Positions 1-8,917 of a DNA stretch of 64,000 bases are shown here, in pieces; the first letter of the stretch is position 1; each line of letters begins with the position of its first letter. The notes under the pieces were generated by a model. That model was not told the DNA's origin and ran no database searches. It worked only from the letters and a program-made list of their open reading frames with translations. Made by a program: the position numbers and the translations under genes. The DNA comes from an uncultured Spirochaetales bacterium (GTDB lineage Bacteria; Spirochaetota; Spirochaetia; Sphaerochaetales; Sphaerochaetaceae), in contig CACYEI010000068.1 in the NCBI GenBank assembly GCA_902773355.1, positions 33,949 through 97,948 of the forward strand, in the 5' to 3' direction.

Positions 1-840
1 TCAAAAAGAGCTGATAAAAATTTTATGTATAATAGCTATAAAATTTCATGCGAACTAGGTGGAGTAATATTGGATAAATATCCAAATATGAAAGTAAAAC
101 TGGATAACCCAGAAAAAACATTAAATATAGAAATAAGAGATAAAGCATATATTTATACTTCTGACCTTTCAGGCCCATCTGGACTTCCCTGTGGTGTATC
201 AGGAAAAGGCCTTTTACTTCTTTCTGGTGGGATAGATTCACCTGTAGCAGGCTATCTTATGTCTAGCAGAGGTATGAAAATTGATTGTATATATTTTCAT
301 GCTTATCCATACACTTCAGAACAGGCATTAACTAAAGTGGAACATTTAGCTGAAATATTAGCCAAATGGAACTGTGGTATAAGTTTAAATGTAGTAAATT
401 TTACCAAAGCTGAACTGTGGATAAAAGATCATTCTAGCGAAAGTGAGCATACTTTAATGATGAGAGCATCCATGATTAAAGTTTCTACTGAGCTTGCAAA
501 AAAAATAAATGCAAAAGCACTTATAACAGGTGAATCTTTAGCACAGGTAGCCTCTCAAACATTAGATAGTATTTCTTTTACAAATAGCATGACTGATTTA
601 CCAGTTTTTAGACCACTTATAGGGCATGATAAAGATTTTATTATTGATATAGCTAAAAAAATGGGAACTTATGAAACAAGCATTCTGCCTTATGATGATT
701 GCTGTACAATTTTTAGTCCAAAACATCCGCTTTTAAATCCAGATACTATGATAGAAAGTGATTCATTTCAAAAAATGAACATTCAGAGTATATTAGATGA
801 ATGTCTGGACAGTATCCAAACCAAGTATTATTCCTGGTAA
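1..840 (+). CDS. thiI: ThiI, tRNA 4-thiouridine synthetase (partial, C-terminal part)
   Basis: ThiI adenylates U8 of tRNA and transfers sulfur to make 4-thiouridine. The reading frame is open from base 1, so the gene enters from the left edge and its N-terminal ferredoxin-like and THUMP regions are outside the window. Visible are the tail of THUMP (SKRADKNF), the PP-loop SGGIDSPVA that binds ATP, and a DDCCTIFSPKHP segment carrying the Cys of the AANH domain. The protein stops soon after this, so there is no C-terminal rhodanese domain. It is therefore the short ThiI form that needs an outside persulfide donor. The gene is convergent with trpS, two bases away. Assignment is secure; the start is not seen. 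Confidence 0.93.
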   Translation, partial: SKRADKNFMYNSYKISCELGGVILDKYPNMKVKLDNPEKTLNIEIRDKAYIYTSDLSGPSGLPCGVSGKGLLLLSGGIDSPVAGYLMSSRGMKIDCIYFHAYPYTSEQALTKVEHLAEILAKWNCGISLNVVNFTKAELWIKDHSSESEHTLMMRASMIKVSTELAKKINAKALITGESLAQVASQTLDSISFTNSMTDLPVFRPLIGHDKDFIIDIAKKMGTYETSILPYDDCCTIFSPKHPLLNPDTMIESDSFQKMNIQSILDECLDSIQTKYYSW

Positions 841-842
841 AA

Positions 843-1844
843 TTACTTTTGGTAAAGAATACCTATTGTGTTATAAACTTGTTTAATTTTCTTTTCCGCT
901 TTATCTAATGCTTTTTCTGCTCCATTTTTAAGTACGTTTTCTATGTAGCCTTTATCCGAAAGGAATTGGGTTTTCCTTTTCTGGAGTGGAATTAAAACTT
1001 CTGCTACAGCTTCTGCTACAGATGTTTTAAAAACACCATATCCATGCCCAGAAAATTCATTTTCAGATTCCTTAATTGTTTTTCCTGTCATAACAGAATA
1101 TATTGTTAATAAATTAGATATCCCAGCTTTATTTATAGCATCATATCTAACTTCATTTTCACTGTCAGTAACTGCTTTTTTAAATTTTTTTATTATTGTA
1201 TTTTCATCATCATTTAAACTTATAAATGAGTTTAAATTTGCATCTGATTTTGACATTTTTTTATCAGGATTTTGAAGACTCATAATTTTTGCACCATTTT
1301 CTGATATATATGGTTCTGGTATAATAAATGTATCTGTGTATCTGTTGTTAAATCTTTCAGCCAAATTCCTTGCTAATTCCAGATGTTGTTTCTGATCAGC
1401 ACCTACAGGAACAAGATTTGTATTATATAACAAAATATCAGATGCCATTAAAACCGGATAGTCCATTAACCCCATATTAATATTATCAGAATGAGATTTA
1501 CTTTTATCTTTAAACTGGGTCATTCTCTGTAATTCACCTGGATATGTAATGGTATTAAGTATCCATGTTAGTTCTGTATGTTGGTGAACACTTGACTGTA
1601 AAAAAAATATGCATTTATCTGGATTTAAATCACATGCTAGATATGTTGCTGCAAGATCAAACACATTTTGTTTAAATTGTACAGGATCCTGTTTCACTGT
1701 AAGTGTATGTAAATCTGCTATGGAAAAAATGCAGTTATATTCTGTATCCAATAATTTAATCCAGTTTGAAATAGCCCCAATATAATTACCTAAAGTCAGT
1801 ATTCCAGATGGTTGTATAGCTGAAAATAATATTTTGCTTTCCAT
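843..1844 (-). CDS. trpS: Tryptophan--tRNA ligase
   Basis: Charges tRNA-Trp in the cytoplasm. The class I signatures are clear: PSGILTLGNYIGA near the N-terminus (the HIGH-equivalent of TrpRS) and DKKMSKSDAN (KMSKS loop) around residue 195-205. The 333 residues match the usual bacterial TrpRS length of about 330. The start ATG has an AAGGA about ten bases upstream. It is the last gene of an ileS-lipoprotein-trpS run on the minus strand, so two tRNA synthetases are probably co-transcribed. No T-box-like leader is visible. Confidence 0.96.
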   Translation of the reverse strand: MESKILFSAIQPSGILTLGNYIGAISNWIKLLDTEYNCIFSIADLHTLTVKQDPVQFKQNVFDLAATYLACDLNPDKCIFFLQSSVHQHTELTWILNTITYPGELQRMTQFKDKSKSHSDNINMGLMDYPVLMASDILLYNTNLVPVGADQKQHLELARNLAERFNNRYTDTFIIPEPYISENGAKIMSLQNPDKKMSKSDANLNSFISLNDDENTIIKKFKKAVTDSENEVRYDAINKAGISNLLTIYSVMTGKTIKESENEFSGHGYGVFKTSVAEAVAEVLIPLQKRKTQFLSDKGYIENVLKNGAEKALDKAEKKIKQVYNTIGILYQK

Positions 1845-1865
1845 ATTTTTATAATCCTTTTTTAT

Positions 1866-2687
1866 TTATATTTTTACATCAATAATATCCAAAACTATTT
1901 CATCTGAATAATCCTGATTTTTAAGATAAACAGATTTTAATTCTTGCGTGATTGTTTCTTTTAGCTGTTCAACACTTGGTCTAATTCCTTCTTGTCTTTT
2001 AGCTGTAGTGTATGCCATTTTTATTAATTTAAAAAAACTATCAGAAAATTCTTGAGAAGTCATACTAAACTCCACGCTATATTTTTTACTGTTATCATTT
2101 TTATTTACTGACAGAAAAATGTAATCAAATCTTTCTAATGAACTATCAGATAAATCTAATCCAAAATTTGGCATTACTGACGGCTTTTTAATGTACAAAG
2201 AAGTTTCAGCATTAATCAAAGATCTGGTTATTTCTGGAGATAATCTAGTTTCTTTAAATTTATAAGTCATTTCATAAACTGAATCTATATCCTTATTTGC
2301 AAATAAAATTATTCCATTTGCGGGAACAACAATCTGAAGAGATGATTTATTATGAACCCATACATTAAGGTTATTAATTTTTATTTTTTTAAATTCATTT
2401 GAAAGATTTAAACCTGTTTCAGCTATAAATTTACTGAATTTTCCTTCAAGTGCTCCATAATAATTCTGATTTACAGGATTATAAGATCCTGAAATCCTGT
2501 AAAATGATACTTTTTCAACACTAACAAACTGATTAATTAATGCTTGATCTGATGTTGTAAAAATATAATCTCCAGGTTCACCTATTACTGAAACATATGG
2601 ATTATTATCAGTGAAAGGATTATTAGTTGCACATGAGAAAAAAAAGAAAGCTATAAATATAATTGATATAAATTTTAATTTTTTCAT
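1866..2687 (-). CDS. Putative lipoprotein, function unknown
   Basis: A 273-residue protein with a lysine-start hydrophobic signal peptide ending in FFFFSC|A, a spirochaete-style lipobox, so it is probably lipid-anchored. The rest is soluble, rich in Ser, Asn and Lys, with alternating beta-like segments and no motif I recognise. Its ATG overlaps the ileS stop (ATGA), which indicates translational coupling. trpS follows after 21 bases. Its position between two tRNA synthetases says nothing clear about function. I do not recognise the family. Confidence 0.75.
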   Translation of the reverse strand: MKKLKFISIIFIAFFFFSCATNNPFTDNNPYVSVIGEPGDYIFTTSDQALINQFVSVEKVSFYRISGSYNPVNQNYYGALEGKFSKFIAETGLNLSNEFKKIKINNLNVWVHNKSSLQIVVPANGIILFANKDIDSVYEMTYKFKETRLSPEITRSLINAETSLYIKKPSVMPNFGLDLSDSSLERFDYIFLSVNKNDNSKKYSVEFSMTSQEFSDSFFKLIKMAYTTAKRQEGIRPSVEQLKETITQELKSVYLKNQDYSDEIVLDIIDVKI

Positions 2688-5600
2688 AATTTTTTTAACT
2701 CTAATCTGAATTCATCTTCCATTTTATCATCTATTATAAAACTTATTTCAATGGATAATGTTTCATTAGAAATATAATCTTTATACTGCTCTACTGCTCT
2801 ACATATGTTTTCATGTCCTATAATTGACGTTTTAATCCTATCAGCAACATTAAAATCCTCTTCTTTTCTTTTTGTTTGAATACTTCTGATTAAATCTCTA
2901 GCTATACCTTCATTTTCCAGTTCTTCTGTTATTTCTGTATCAAATCCTAACGTCAAAAAATCTTCATTTAAAATTTTTAAATTAGGTTTTTCATTTCTTT
3001 GAATAATCAAATCATTCTGTGATATATCTAAAGAATTATCTTCACCATACTTTATACTTAACTTATTTTTTTTATTTGATAATAATGAAGCAATAGCATC
3101 AGAGCCAAATTCCTGAATTTTAGATGCCACTTCCTTCATATGCTTACCAAGTTTACTTCCAAGAACTTTAAAATTTGCTTTAGCTGTATAATCTACCAAT
3201 TCTGATTCATTACTTTGAATTTCAACATTTTTTACATTTAATTCTTCAGCAATAATATCCTTCATTTTTTTCAATATATTTCTGTCTTCAGAATTTGAAT
3301 CAACTATAAAAAGTCTGTTAAGTGGCTGTCTATTTTTAATGTTGCCAATACTCCTTAGAGATCTACCCATTGTAATGGCTTTAACTGTTAGATTCATCAT
3401 CCTTTCCAGATTTAAATCTCTGTTGTTTTCGTTATAAAGTGGATAATCACATAAATGTACAGACACAGGATCCTTTTTTGTTCTTAAATTCAGATATATT
3501 TCTTCAGTGATGAAAGGAATAATTGGACATGCCAGTTTTATGTATTTCATAAGAACAACATAAAGTACTGAATAAGCTGTTTTTTTATCATTATCATTTT
3601 CAGATTTCCAAAATCTTCTTCTGTTTCTTCTTATGTACCAATTATTCAAACTATCAATAAACTGAACTAAATGGTTACAAACACTCTGTAGATCGTATCT
3701 TTCAAATGAATCAGTTACATCCATGGTAAGTTTTTCTGAAACAGAAATAATCCATTTATCCATTGGGTTAGATAAAGATTTAAAATCTTCATTATTAAAA
3801 CTGTTTTTGTCAGGTACAAATTTATCTAAATTTGCATAAGTTACAAAAAAAGAATAGGAATTCCACAATGGAAGTATTAATGTTTTTAACACATCTTTAA
3901 CAAGGCTATCGGAATATTTTACATCATCAGCATGTACAGCTCCGCTATTCATTAAGGCAAATCTTAATGAATCAGCACCATAACTATTAATTACATCTAC
4001 AGGGTCTGTAAAATTATTTTTACTTTTTGACATTTTCTCACCATTTTCAGATAAAATAATGCCGTTTGTTACATTATTATAAAAAGCAGGTTTATTAAAT
4101 AATGCTGTAGATATTACATTTAATGTATAAAACCAACCTCTTGTTTGATCTAAACCTTCACTTACAAAGTCAGCAGGAAAAATTTTTTCAAATCTGTCTA
4201 TATTTTCAAAAGGATAATGTAATTGTCCATAAGGCATACTGCCACTTTCAAACCAGCAATCCAATACATCCGGGACTCTACGCATTACACCTTTTCCATC
4301 TGGAGAAGGCCATGTTAACTGGTCAATATAATGTTTATGTAAATCATTAATTTTTTTGCCAGTTTTTTCTTCTAATTCTTTAACAGATCCTATAACTTCT
4401 ACATAATTTGATGAATCTGATATCCATACAGGAATTGGATTTCCCCAAAACCTATTTCTAGAAATAGCCCAGTCTCTGGCTCCTTCAAGCCATTTGCCAA
4501 ATCTTCCATTTTTTAAATGTTCTGGAATCCATGTAATTTGTGAATTTGAATTTAATAAAGCTTCACGAAGTTTTGATACACTAACAAACCAGCAGTCCAT
4601 GGCTCTATAAATTAGCGGTGTACCTGTGCGCCAGCAGAATGGATAACTATGAACAAAATTTTCTTTTCTTATAAGTTTTCCTTCTTCTTTTAATCTTTTT
4701 ATTATACTTTTATCTGCATCTTTTACAAAAATATCCTTATAGTCTGGAACTTCTTCAGTAAACTTACATTCATCATTTATTGGACACACTACAGGTATTC
4801 CTGTATCTTTTAAAACATTATAGTCATCTTCTCCAAATCCTGGAGCCGTATGCACTATTCCACAGCCATCATCTGTGGTTACATAATCACCGCATACAAC
4901 AACAAAAGCGCCTTTATCATAAAGATCCTTAAAATATGGAAACAAAGGTTCATATCTCATACCTTTTAGGTCCTTACCTTTATATTCTTCCAATATCTTG
5001 TATAAAACTTTACCGTCTTCCTGTTCTTTATAGTATGCAGATAGTCTGTTCTTTCCTAAAATATAATTTTCCCCAGTGTCTAAATCCTTTATTTTAACAT
5101 ATTCTATTTCAGGACCAACAGCTAATGCCAAATTTGAAGGTAAAGTCCAAGGTGTAGTAGTCCATGCTAAAAAATATGTATTTTCAGTGTTTTCTACTTT
5201 AAATTTTACTGTTACTGCTGGATCTGAAACATCTTTATAGCCTCCTAGATTAACTTCCATATTACTTAATGGACAGCCTAAACCTGGGCTATATGGTAAT
5301 ATATTATAACCTTTGTAAATTAATTTTTTATCATATAAATTTTTAAAAACCCACCAAACAGATTCCATAAATGATAGATCCATGGTTTTATAACCATTTT
5401 TAAAGTCAACCCATCTTCCTGTTCTCTTAATTATTTTTTCCCAATCTGATGTAAATCTGAGTACAATGGATCTGCACTGTTCATTATAATTAGCTATTCC
5501 GTATTCATGAATTTCTTTTGATGAAGAAATACCTAACTTCTTTTTCATTTCATTTTCAACTGGTAAGCCGTGACAGTCCCAGCCCCACCTACGAATGACT

Positions 5601-5833
5601 TTAAAACCTTTCATAGTTTTATATCTAGGAATAGCATCTTTTATTGTCCCCGGAACCAAATGACCAAAATGTGGTTTTCCAGTAGCAAAAGGAGGACCAT
5701 CATAGAATGAAAATTCTTTACAGTTATTTCTTAGTTCAATAGATTTTTCAAAAATTTTATTATCCTCCCAAAAATTAAGAATTTTCTCTTCCATCTTTGG
5801 GAAATTTTCTCTTCCATCTACAGACTTGAACAT
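2684..5833 (-). CDS. ileS: Isoleucine--tRNA ligase
   Basis: Charges and edits tRNA-Ile. Seen are the HIGH-like PPFATGKPHFGHL, the WDCHGLPVE block, the editing-domain threonine-rich AWTTTPWTLPSN, and KMSKSKNNF. At 1049 residues and without an obvious C-terminal Cys4 zinc ribbon it resembles the longer eukaryote-like IleRS type found in spirochaetes and some other bacteria; that type is often naturally insensitive to mupirocin (family knowledge, not tested here). I chose the ATG at 5833 because GGAGG lies six bases before it. An in-frame ATG at 5845 would place that ribosome site inside the coding region. First gene of the ileS-lipoprotein-trpS operon. Confidence 0.96.
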   Translation of the reverse strand: MFKSVDGRENFPKMEEKILNFWEDNKIFEKSIELRNNCKEFSFYDGPPFATGKPHFGHLVPGTIKDAIPRYKTMKGFKVIRRWGWDCHGLPVENEMKKKLGISSSKEIHEYGIANYNEQCRSIVLRFTSDWEKIIKRTGRWVDFKNGYKTMDLSFMESVWWVFKNLYDKKLIYKGYNILPYSPGLGCPLSNMEVNLGGYKDVSDPAVTVKFKVENTENTYFLAWTTTPWTLPSNLALAVGPEIEYVKIKDLDTGENYILGKNRLSAYYKEQEDGKVLYKILEEYKGKDLKGMRYEPLFPYFKDLYDKGAFVVVCGDYVTTDDGCGIVHTAPGFGEDDYNVLKDTGIPVVCPINDECKFTEEVPDYKDIFVKDADKSIIKRLKEEGKLIRKENFVHSYPFCWRTGTPLIYRAMDCWFVSVSKLREALLNSNSQITWIPEHLKNGRFGKWLEGARDWAISRNRFWGNPIPVWISDSSNYVEVIGSVKELEEKTGKKINDLHKHYIDQLTWPSPDGKGVMRRVPDVLDCWFESGSMPYGQLHYPFENIDRFEKIFPADFVSEGLDQTRGWFYTLNVISTALFNKPAFYNNVTNGIILSENGEKMSKSKNNFTDPVDVINSYGADSLRFALMNSGAVHADDVKYSDSLVKDVLKTLILPLWNSYSFFVTYANLDKFVPDKNSFNNEDFKSLSNPMDKWIISVSEKLTMDVTDSFERYDLQSVCNHLVQFIDSLNNWYIRRNRRRFWKSENDNDKKTAYSVLYVVLMKYIKLACPIIPFITEEIYLNLRTKKDPVSVHLCDYPLYNENNRDLNLERMMNLTVKAITMGRSLRSIGNIKNRQPLNRLFIVDSNSEDRNILKKMKDIIAEELNVKNVEIQSNESELVDYTAKANFKVLGSKLGKHMKEVASKIQEFGSDAIASLLSNKKNKLSIKYGEDNSLDISQNDLIIQRNEKPNLKILNEDFLTLGFDTEITEELENEGIARDLIRSIQTKRKEEDFNVADRIKTSIIGHENICRAVEQYKDYISNETLSIEISFIIDDKMEDEFRLELKKL

Positions 5834-5869
5834 TTTATCCTCCATACTTAGAAATCTTATTCATTACAG

Positions 5870-5898
5870 ATTTTATTTTAAATTTTTTCTCTTGTTAA
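5870..5898 (-). promoter_or_regulatory. Predicted sigma70-type promoter of ileS
   Basis: On the minus strand TTAACA (-35) is followed after 17 bases by TAAAAT (-10), each matching the consensus at five of six positions. Transcription would start near 5863, leaving about 30 bases before the ileS ATG at 5833. It is back to back with the rpmF promoter. Confidence 0.5.
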
Positions 5899-5902
5899 TA
5901 CC

Positions 5903-5919
5903 TAAGTCTTATTGACTTA
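5903..5919. promoter_or_regulatory. Small dyad between divergent ileS and rpmF promoters
   Basis: TAAGTC and GACTTA form perfect six-base inverted arms around five bases (TTATT). The dyad lies just upstream of the ileS -35 box and overlaps the rpmF -35 box, so a bound dimer could affect both. This is only a candidate operator; arms this short arise by chance in AT-rich DNA. Confidence 0.25.
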
Positions 5920-5940
5920 AAGAACCTATTTTTATATCTT
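5912..5940 (+). promoter_or_regulatory. Predicted promoter of rpmF-acpP-rnc
   Basis: TTGACT (-35), a 17-base spacer and TATCTT (-10) on the plus strand, about 60 bases before the rpmF ATG. The -35 box overlaps a short dyad. The call rests on consensus match only. Confidence 0.42.
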
Positions 5941-6000
5941 TTCATTGATTCTTAAAATTTATTAAAGATAGCTAAAATATAAAATTATAGAGGTAATTTC

Positions 6001-6183
6001 ATGGCAACACCTAAATATAAAACATCAAAAGCTTCAGCTGCATCTAGAAAAGCAGTTAATATGAAACTAAGTGCTCCTGTCCTTACTGCTTGTCCGCAGT
6101 GTGGAACCCAAATAAGACCACACCATGTTTGTCCTAAATGTGGTTATTATAAGGGTGTTCAGTATGTTAATCCTGAGGAGTAA
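6001..6183 (+). CDS. rpmF: 50S ribosomal protein L32
   Basis: A 60-residue ribosomal protein of the large subunit. The Ala/Ser/Lys-rich N-terminus (MATPKYKTSKASAASRKA) is followed by a zinc ribbon with CPQC and CPKC, the zinc-binding form of L32. A ribosome site (AGAGG) precedes the ATG. The gene begins a tight plus-strand operon with acpP and rnc. The rpmF-to-lipid-synthesis linkage is a widespread bacterial arrangement connecting translation with fatty acid synthesis; here plsX and fabH are missing and acpP follows directly. Confidence 0.97.
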   Translation: MATPKYKTSKASAASRKAVNMKLSAPVLTACPQCGTQIRPHHVCPKCGYYKGVQYVNPEE

Positions 6184-6185
6184 TG

Positions 6186-6431
6186 ATGACTAAAGAAGAA
6201 GTTTTTGAAAAAGTTAGACATATTATTTCTGAAAAACTAGCCATAGATGATTTGGATTCAATAAAACTTGAATCTTCATTTGTAAATGATTTAAGGGCAG
6301 ATAGTATGGATATTCTTGACTTAGTTAACGGATTTGAAGAAGAATTTGATATTTCTATTCCTGATGAAAAAGGCAGAACATTTGAAACTGTAGAACAGGC
6401 AGTTGATTATCTTTGTTCATTAGTTAATTAA
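6186..6431 (+). CDS. acpP: Acyl carrier protein
   Basis: Carries growing acyl chains as thioesters on 4'-phosphopantetheine. The attachment site is in LRADSMDILDLV, with the serine at residue 40; the common DSL motif reads DSM. The protein is small and acidic (81 residues), as expected. Two ATG codons are adjacent. The second, at 6186, sits five bases after GAGGAG at the end of rpmF, a better spacing than the first at 6183, which overlaps the rpmF stop. Co-transcribed with rpmF and rnc; the acpP-rnc linkage is common in bacteria. Confidence 0.95.
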   Translation: MTKEEVFEKVRHIISEKLAIDDLDSIKLESSFVNDLRADSMDILDLVNGFEEEFDISIPDEKGRTFETVEQAVDYLCSLVN

Positions 6432-6437
6432 AATACA

Positions 6438-7178
6438 ATGGATGACTGTGATAAAAAAGCTCCAGAACTATCTTATAACAGGGTTTTGGAGCTTTCTCAT
6501 TTTGTAGAAGAATCAAATATACCAATCAGTAATTTAAATCTTCTTGATACAGCTCTAACACATTCTTCATATGCAAATGAATCTATAAATAAAAAAGATG
6601 ATAACGAAAGATTGGAATTTTTGGGTGATAGCGTTCTACAACTAAGTATATCTTCATACCTTTATAATAATTTAGATATGAATGAAGGTTTTTATACTAG
6701 ATTAAGGAGTGCTATTGTTTCAGAAGATGCACTCTATAATCTTTCAAATAAGTTAAATATTTCAAAATATATTTTAATAGGAAAGGGAGAAGAACATACT
6801 GGAGGTAGGGGAAAAAAAGCATTATTAGCTGATGCAATGGAAGCAGTTTTAGGCGCAATATATTTAGATAACGGGTTTAATACTGTCTCAAAATTTATTA
6901 TAGAAGTTCATAAAGATTATATTTTATCAGTTTTAAACAACAACATAATTAAAGATTATAAAACTACACTCCAGGAATATGTTCAAACAAAATGGAAAAT
7001 AACTCCAACATATATTCTTCATAAAACAGAAGGGCCTGAACATGATAAGGTTTTTTACTATAGTGTAAAGTTTAAAAATAAATCTTTTGGTCCATCTTTT
7101 GGAAAAAATAAAAAAGATGCTGAGCAAAATGTAGCAAAACTTGCATTAACAAATCTAGGACTTATACCTACTCATTAA
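6438..7178 (+). CDS. rnc: Ribonuclease III
   Basis: Cleaves double-stranded RNA, processing rRNA precursors and structured mRNAs. The RNase III signature NERLEFLGDSVLQL is present near residue 55, and the second acidic cluster (ADAMEAVLGAIYLD) around residue 130. A double-stranded RNA-binding domain fills the C-terminal 75 residues (YKTTLQEYVQTKW...KKDAEQNVAKLAL). Length 246 is typical. No clear Shine-Dalgarno precedes the ATG, so translation may depend on coupling to acpP six bases upstream. The 3' end overlaps the convergent cca gene by 11 bases. Confidence 0.96.
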   Translation: MDDCDKKAPELSYNRVLELSHFVEESNIPISNLNLLDTALTHSSYANESINKKDDNERLEFLGDSVLQLSISSYLYNNLDMNEGFYTRLRSAIVSEDALYNLSNKLNISKYILIGKGEEHTGGRGKKALLADAMEAVLGAIYLDNGFNTVSKFIIEVHKDYILSVLNNNIIKDYKTTLQEYVQTKWKITPTYILHKTEGPEHDKVFYYSVKFKNKSFGPSFGKNKKDAEQNVAKLALTNLGLIPTH

Positions 7179-8454
7179 CATTTAAGACTTTAGTCATTAG
7201 GTATTCTTTTGTGTTGTGTTCTGGATAATCTATAACATCATCTAACATTGTATTTAAAATATTTTTAATTTCTGGTCCTGATTTTATACCATTTTTTATT
7301 AAATCATCACCATTTATTGCTAAATCTTTAAAACAAGAAGGCTCATTTTTTATTATTTGATATCTATTTTTAAATGATTCACGTACTTTTGTAATTTTTT
7401 TAGTTGCATTTCTGTTAAAATTAATGCAATGCTGTAATTCAAATAATAATTCAACATTTTCTATACCTACTTTATTTATAAAGCGTTTTACCTCACTATT
7501 TGTCCAATTAAAGTTATAAACTTGTAATTGATTCTGGATTAAATTTAAAATTTTATCTTTCATAAAATTAGAAAATTTTAACCTTTTTAGTATGTTATTT
7601 ACCAAATATGCACATTCATCTGGATTTTTCCCTAAATAAATTAACAAACATGTCCATCTTATAATTAAGGAATAGTTATATCTAGAAGCATTTTTTATTG
7701 ATTTAAGTATATTTTTATAAAGATATGAATTTGATGAATATTTTAATTCAGGTAAGATAGAAAATAAAAGTCCAGTTTTTTTCATTAAATTTATACCAAT
7801 ATCTGGATGACTAGTTAAAAGAATTTTATCTAATTCATCGTGTATCCTTTCAGAAGAAATATGAATAATATTTGAACTTAAATTTTTAGCTTCTTTTAAT
7901 GTATTTGATTCTGGTGAAAAATTTAATTTAGAACAAAACCTGCACATTCTGAGAAGACGGAGTGCATCTTCAGTAAATCTATTTTTAGGATTACCAATAC
8001 ATCTTATCTTTTTATGTTTTAAATCTTTAAAGCCATTAAATAAATCTATTATTATCCCTGTTTCACAATCACAAGCTAGTGCATTTACTGTAAAATCTCT
8101 TCTTGATAAATCTTCTTCAAGATTAGAAACGTATGTAATAGTTTCAGGATGTCTGAAATCTTTATAGTTTTTTTCTGTTCTAAATGTTGTTATTTCAAAC
8201 ATATCATTTTCAAAAATTACAGTTACGGTTCCGTGCTTTATTCCAGTTGGAATAACTTTTTTAAACATTGATAAAATTTTTTCAGGTACAGCAGATGTGC
8301 AAAAATCAAAATCATGATTTGGTATTTTTAATAAATAGTCTCTTATTGCTCCACCAACAATATATATTTTTTCATTATGTGATGAAAAAATATTATTAAG
8401 TTTTTTTATTTTGATAGGAACAGGAAATATCTTCATAGATTGGTGTTGGAACAT
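7168..8454 (-). CDS. cca: CCA tRNA nucleotidyltransferase / poly(A) polymerase family
   Basis: Class II nucleotidyltransferase that adds CCA to tRNA 3' ends or A-tails to RNA. Seen are the catalytic GGAIRDYLL...DFDFCT segment with its acidic pair and the RRDFTVNALACD motif that precedes the nucleotide-binding helix. The C-terminal half is helical with no HD phosphohydrolase motif. I chose the ATG at 8454; a TTG at 8463 and an ATG at 8436 are alternatives, and GAGG lies about 12 bases before the chosen start. The gene overlaps the 3' end of coaD by about 60 bases, an unusually long overlap. It is the last gene of the smc-to-cca operon. Confidence 0.9.
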   Translation of the reverse strand: MFQHQSMKIFPVPIKIKKLNNIFSSHNEKIYIVGGAIRDYLLKIPNHDFDFCTSAVPEKILSMFKKVIPTGIKHGTVTVIFENDMFEITTFRTEKNYKDFRHPETITYVSNLEEDLSRRDFTVNALACDCETGIIIDLFNGFKDLKHKKIRCIGNPKNRFTEDALRLLRMCRFCSKLNFSPESNTLKEAKNLSSNIIHISSERIHDELDKILLTSHPDIGINLMKKTGLLFSILPELKYSSNSYLYKNILKSIKNASRYNYSLIIRWTCLLIYLGKNPDECAYLVNNILKRLKFSNFMKDKILNLIQNQLQVYNFNWTNSEVKRFINKVGIENVELLFELQHCINFNRNATKKITKVRESFKNRYQIIKNEPSCFKDLAINGDDLIKNGIKSGPEIKNILNTMLDDVIDYPEHNTKEYLMTKVLNVNE

Positions 8455-8917
8455 ATTTATCAAGATCCTCAGTTTTATTTTTTTTTATTAAGTCTCTTAC
8501 TATACTACTATTTATATGACTCAGATTATTATTACAGGAAAACAACAAATAGTTAAGTTTACAGTTAAGCTTTTTATATGAATTAATCAATTCATATTCA
8601 TAAATGATATCAGTAGCATTTCTATAACTTCTTACCACAGTTCCTATAGATTTTTCCTCACAATAATCAGTTACAAAATTTTCAGTATAATCACATGATA
8701 CGTTTTTTAATGAATAATAAGACAATGCACTATTAATAAATTTTATCCTGTCATTAACAGAAAAAAAATAATCTTTATCTGGATTTACCGCAATTAAAAC
8801 TGTAATTTTTTGAAAAATAAAACTTATTTTATTTATTATATCCAAATGACCTAAAGTTATTGGATCAAAGCTGCCAGGAAAAACGGCATAATTAATATGA
8901 CATGTTTGAATCAACAT
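8396..8917 (-). CDS. coaD: Phosphopantetheine adenylyltransferase
   Basis: Makes dephospho-CoA from 4'-phosphopantetheine and ATP. The nucleotidyltransferase signature FPGSFDPITLGHLDII is at the N-terminus, and the NSSIVRDLI motif near residue 140 is the expected ATP-binding ISSS-type segment (here NSS). It has 173 residues against about 160 usual. The start carries roughly ten extra residues before the conserved AVFPG and no strong ribosome site is visible, so the exact start is uncertain. It overlaps the hypothetical gene upstream by 26 bases and cca downstream by about 60. Confidence 0.92.
   Translation of the reverse strand: MLIQTCHINYAVFPGSFDPITLGHLDIINKISFIFQKITVLIAVNPDKDYFFSVNDRIKFINSALSYYSLKNVSCDYTENFVTDYCEEKSIGTVVRSYRNATDIIYEYELINSYKKLNCKLNYLLFSCNNNLSHINSSIVRDLIKKNKTEDLDKYVPTPIYEDISCSYQNKKT

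Noticed and set aside
7164..7204. ATACCTA/TAGGTAT hairpin at the rnc-cca junction as a terminator
   Set aside because: The stem is AT-rich with a 27-base loop and a weak U-tract; not strong enough to call.
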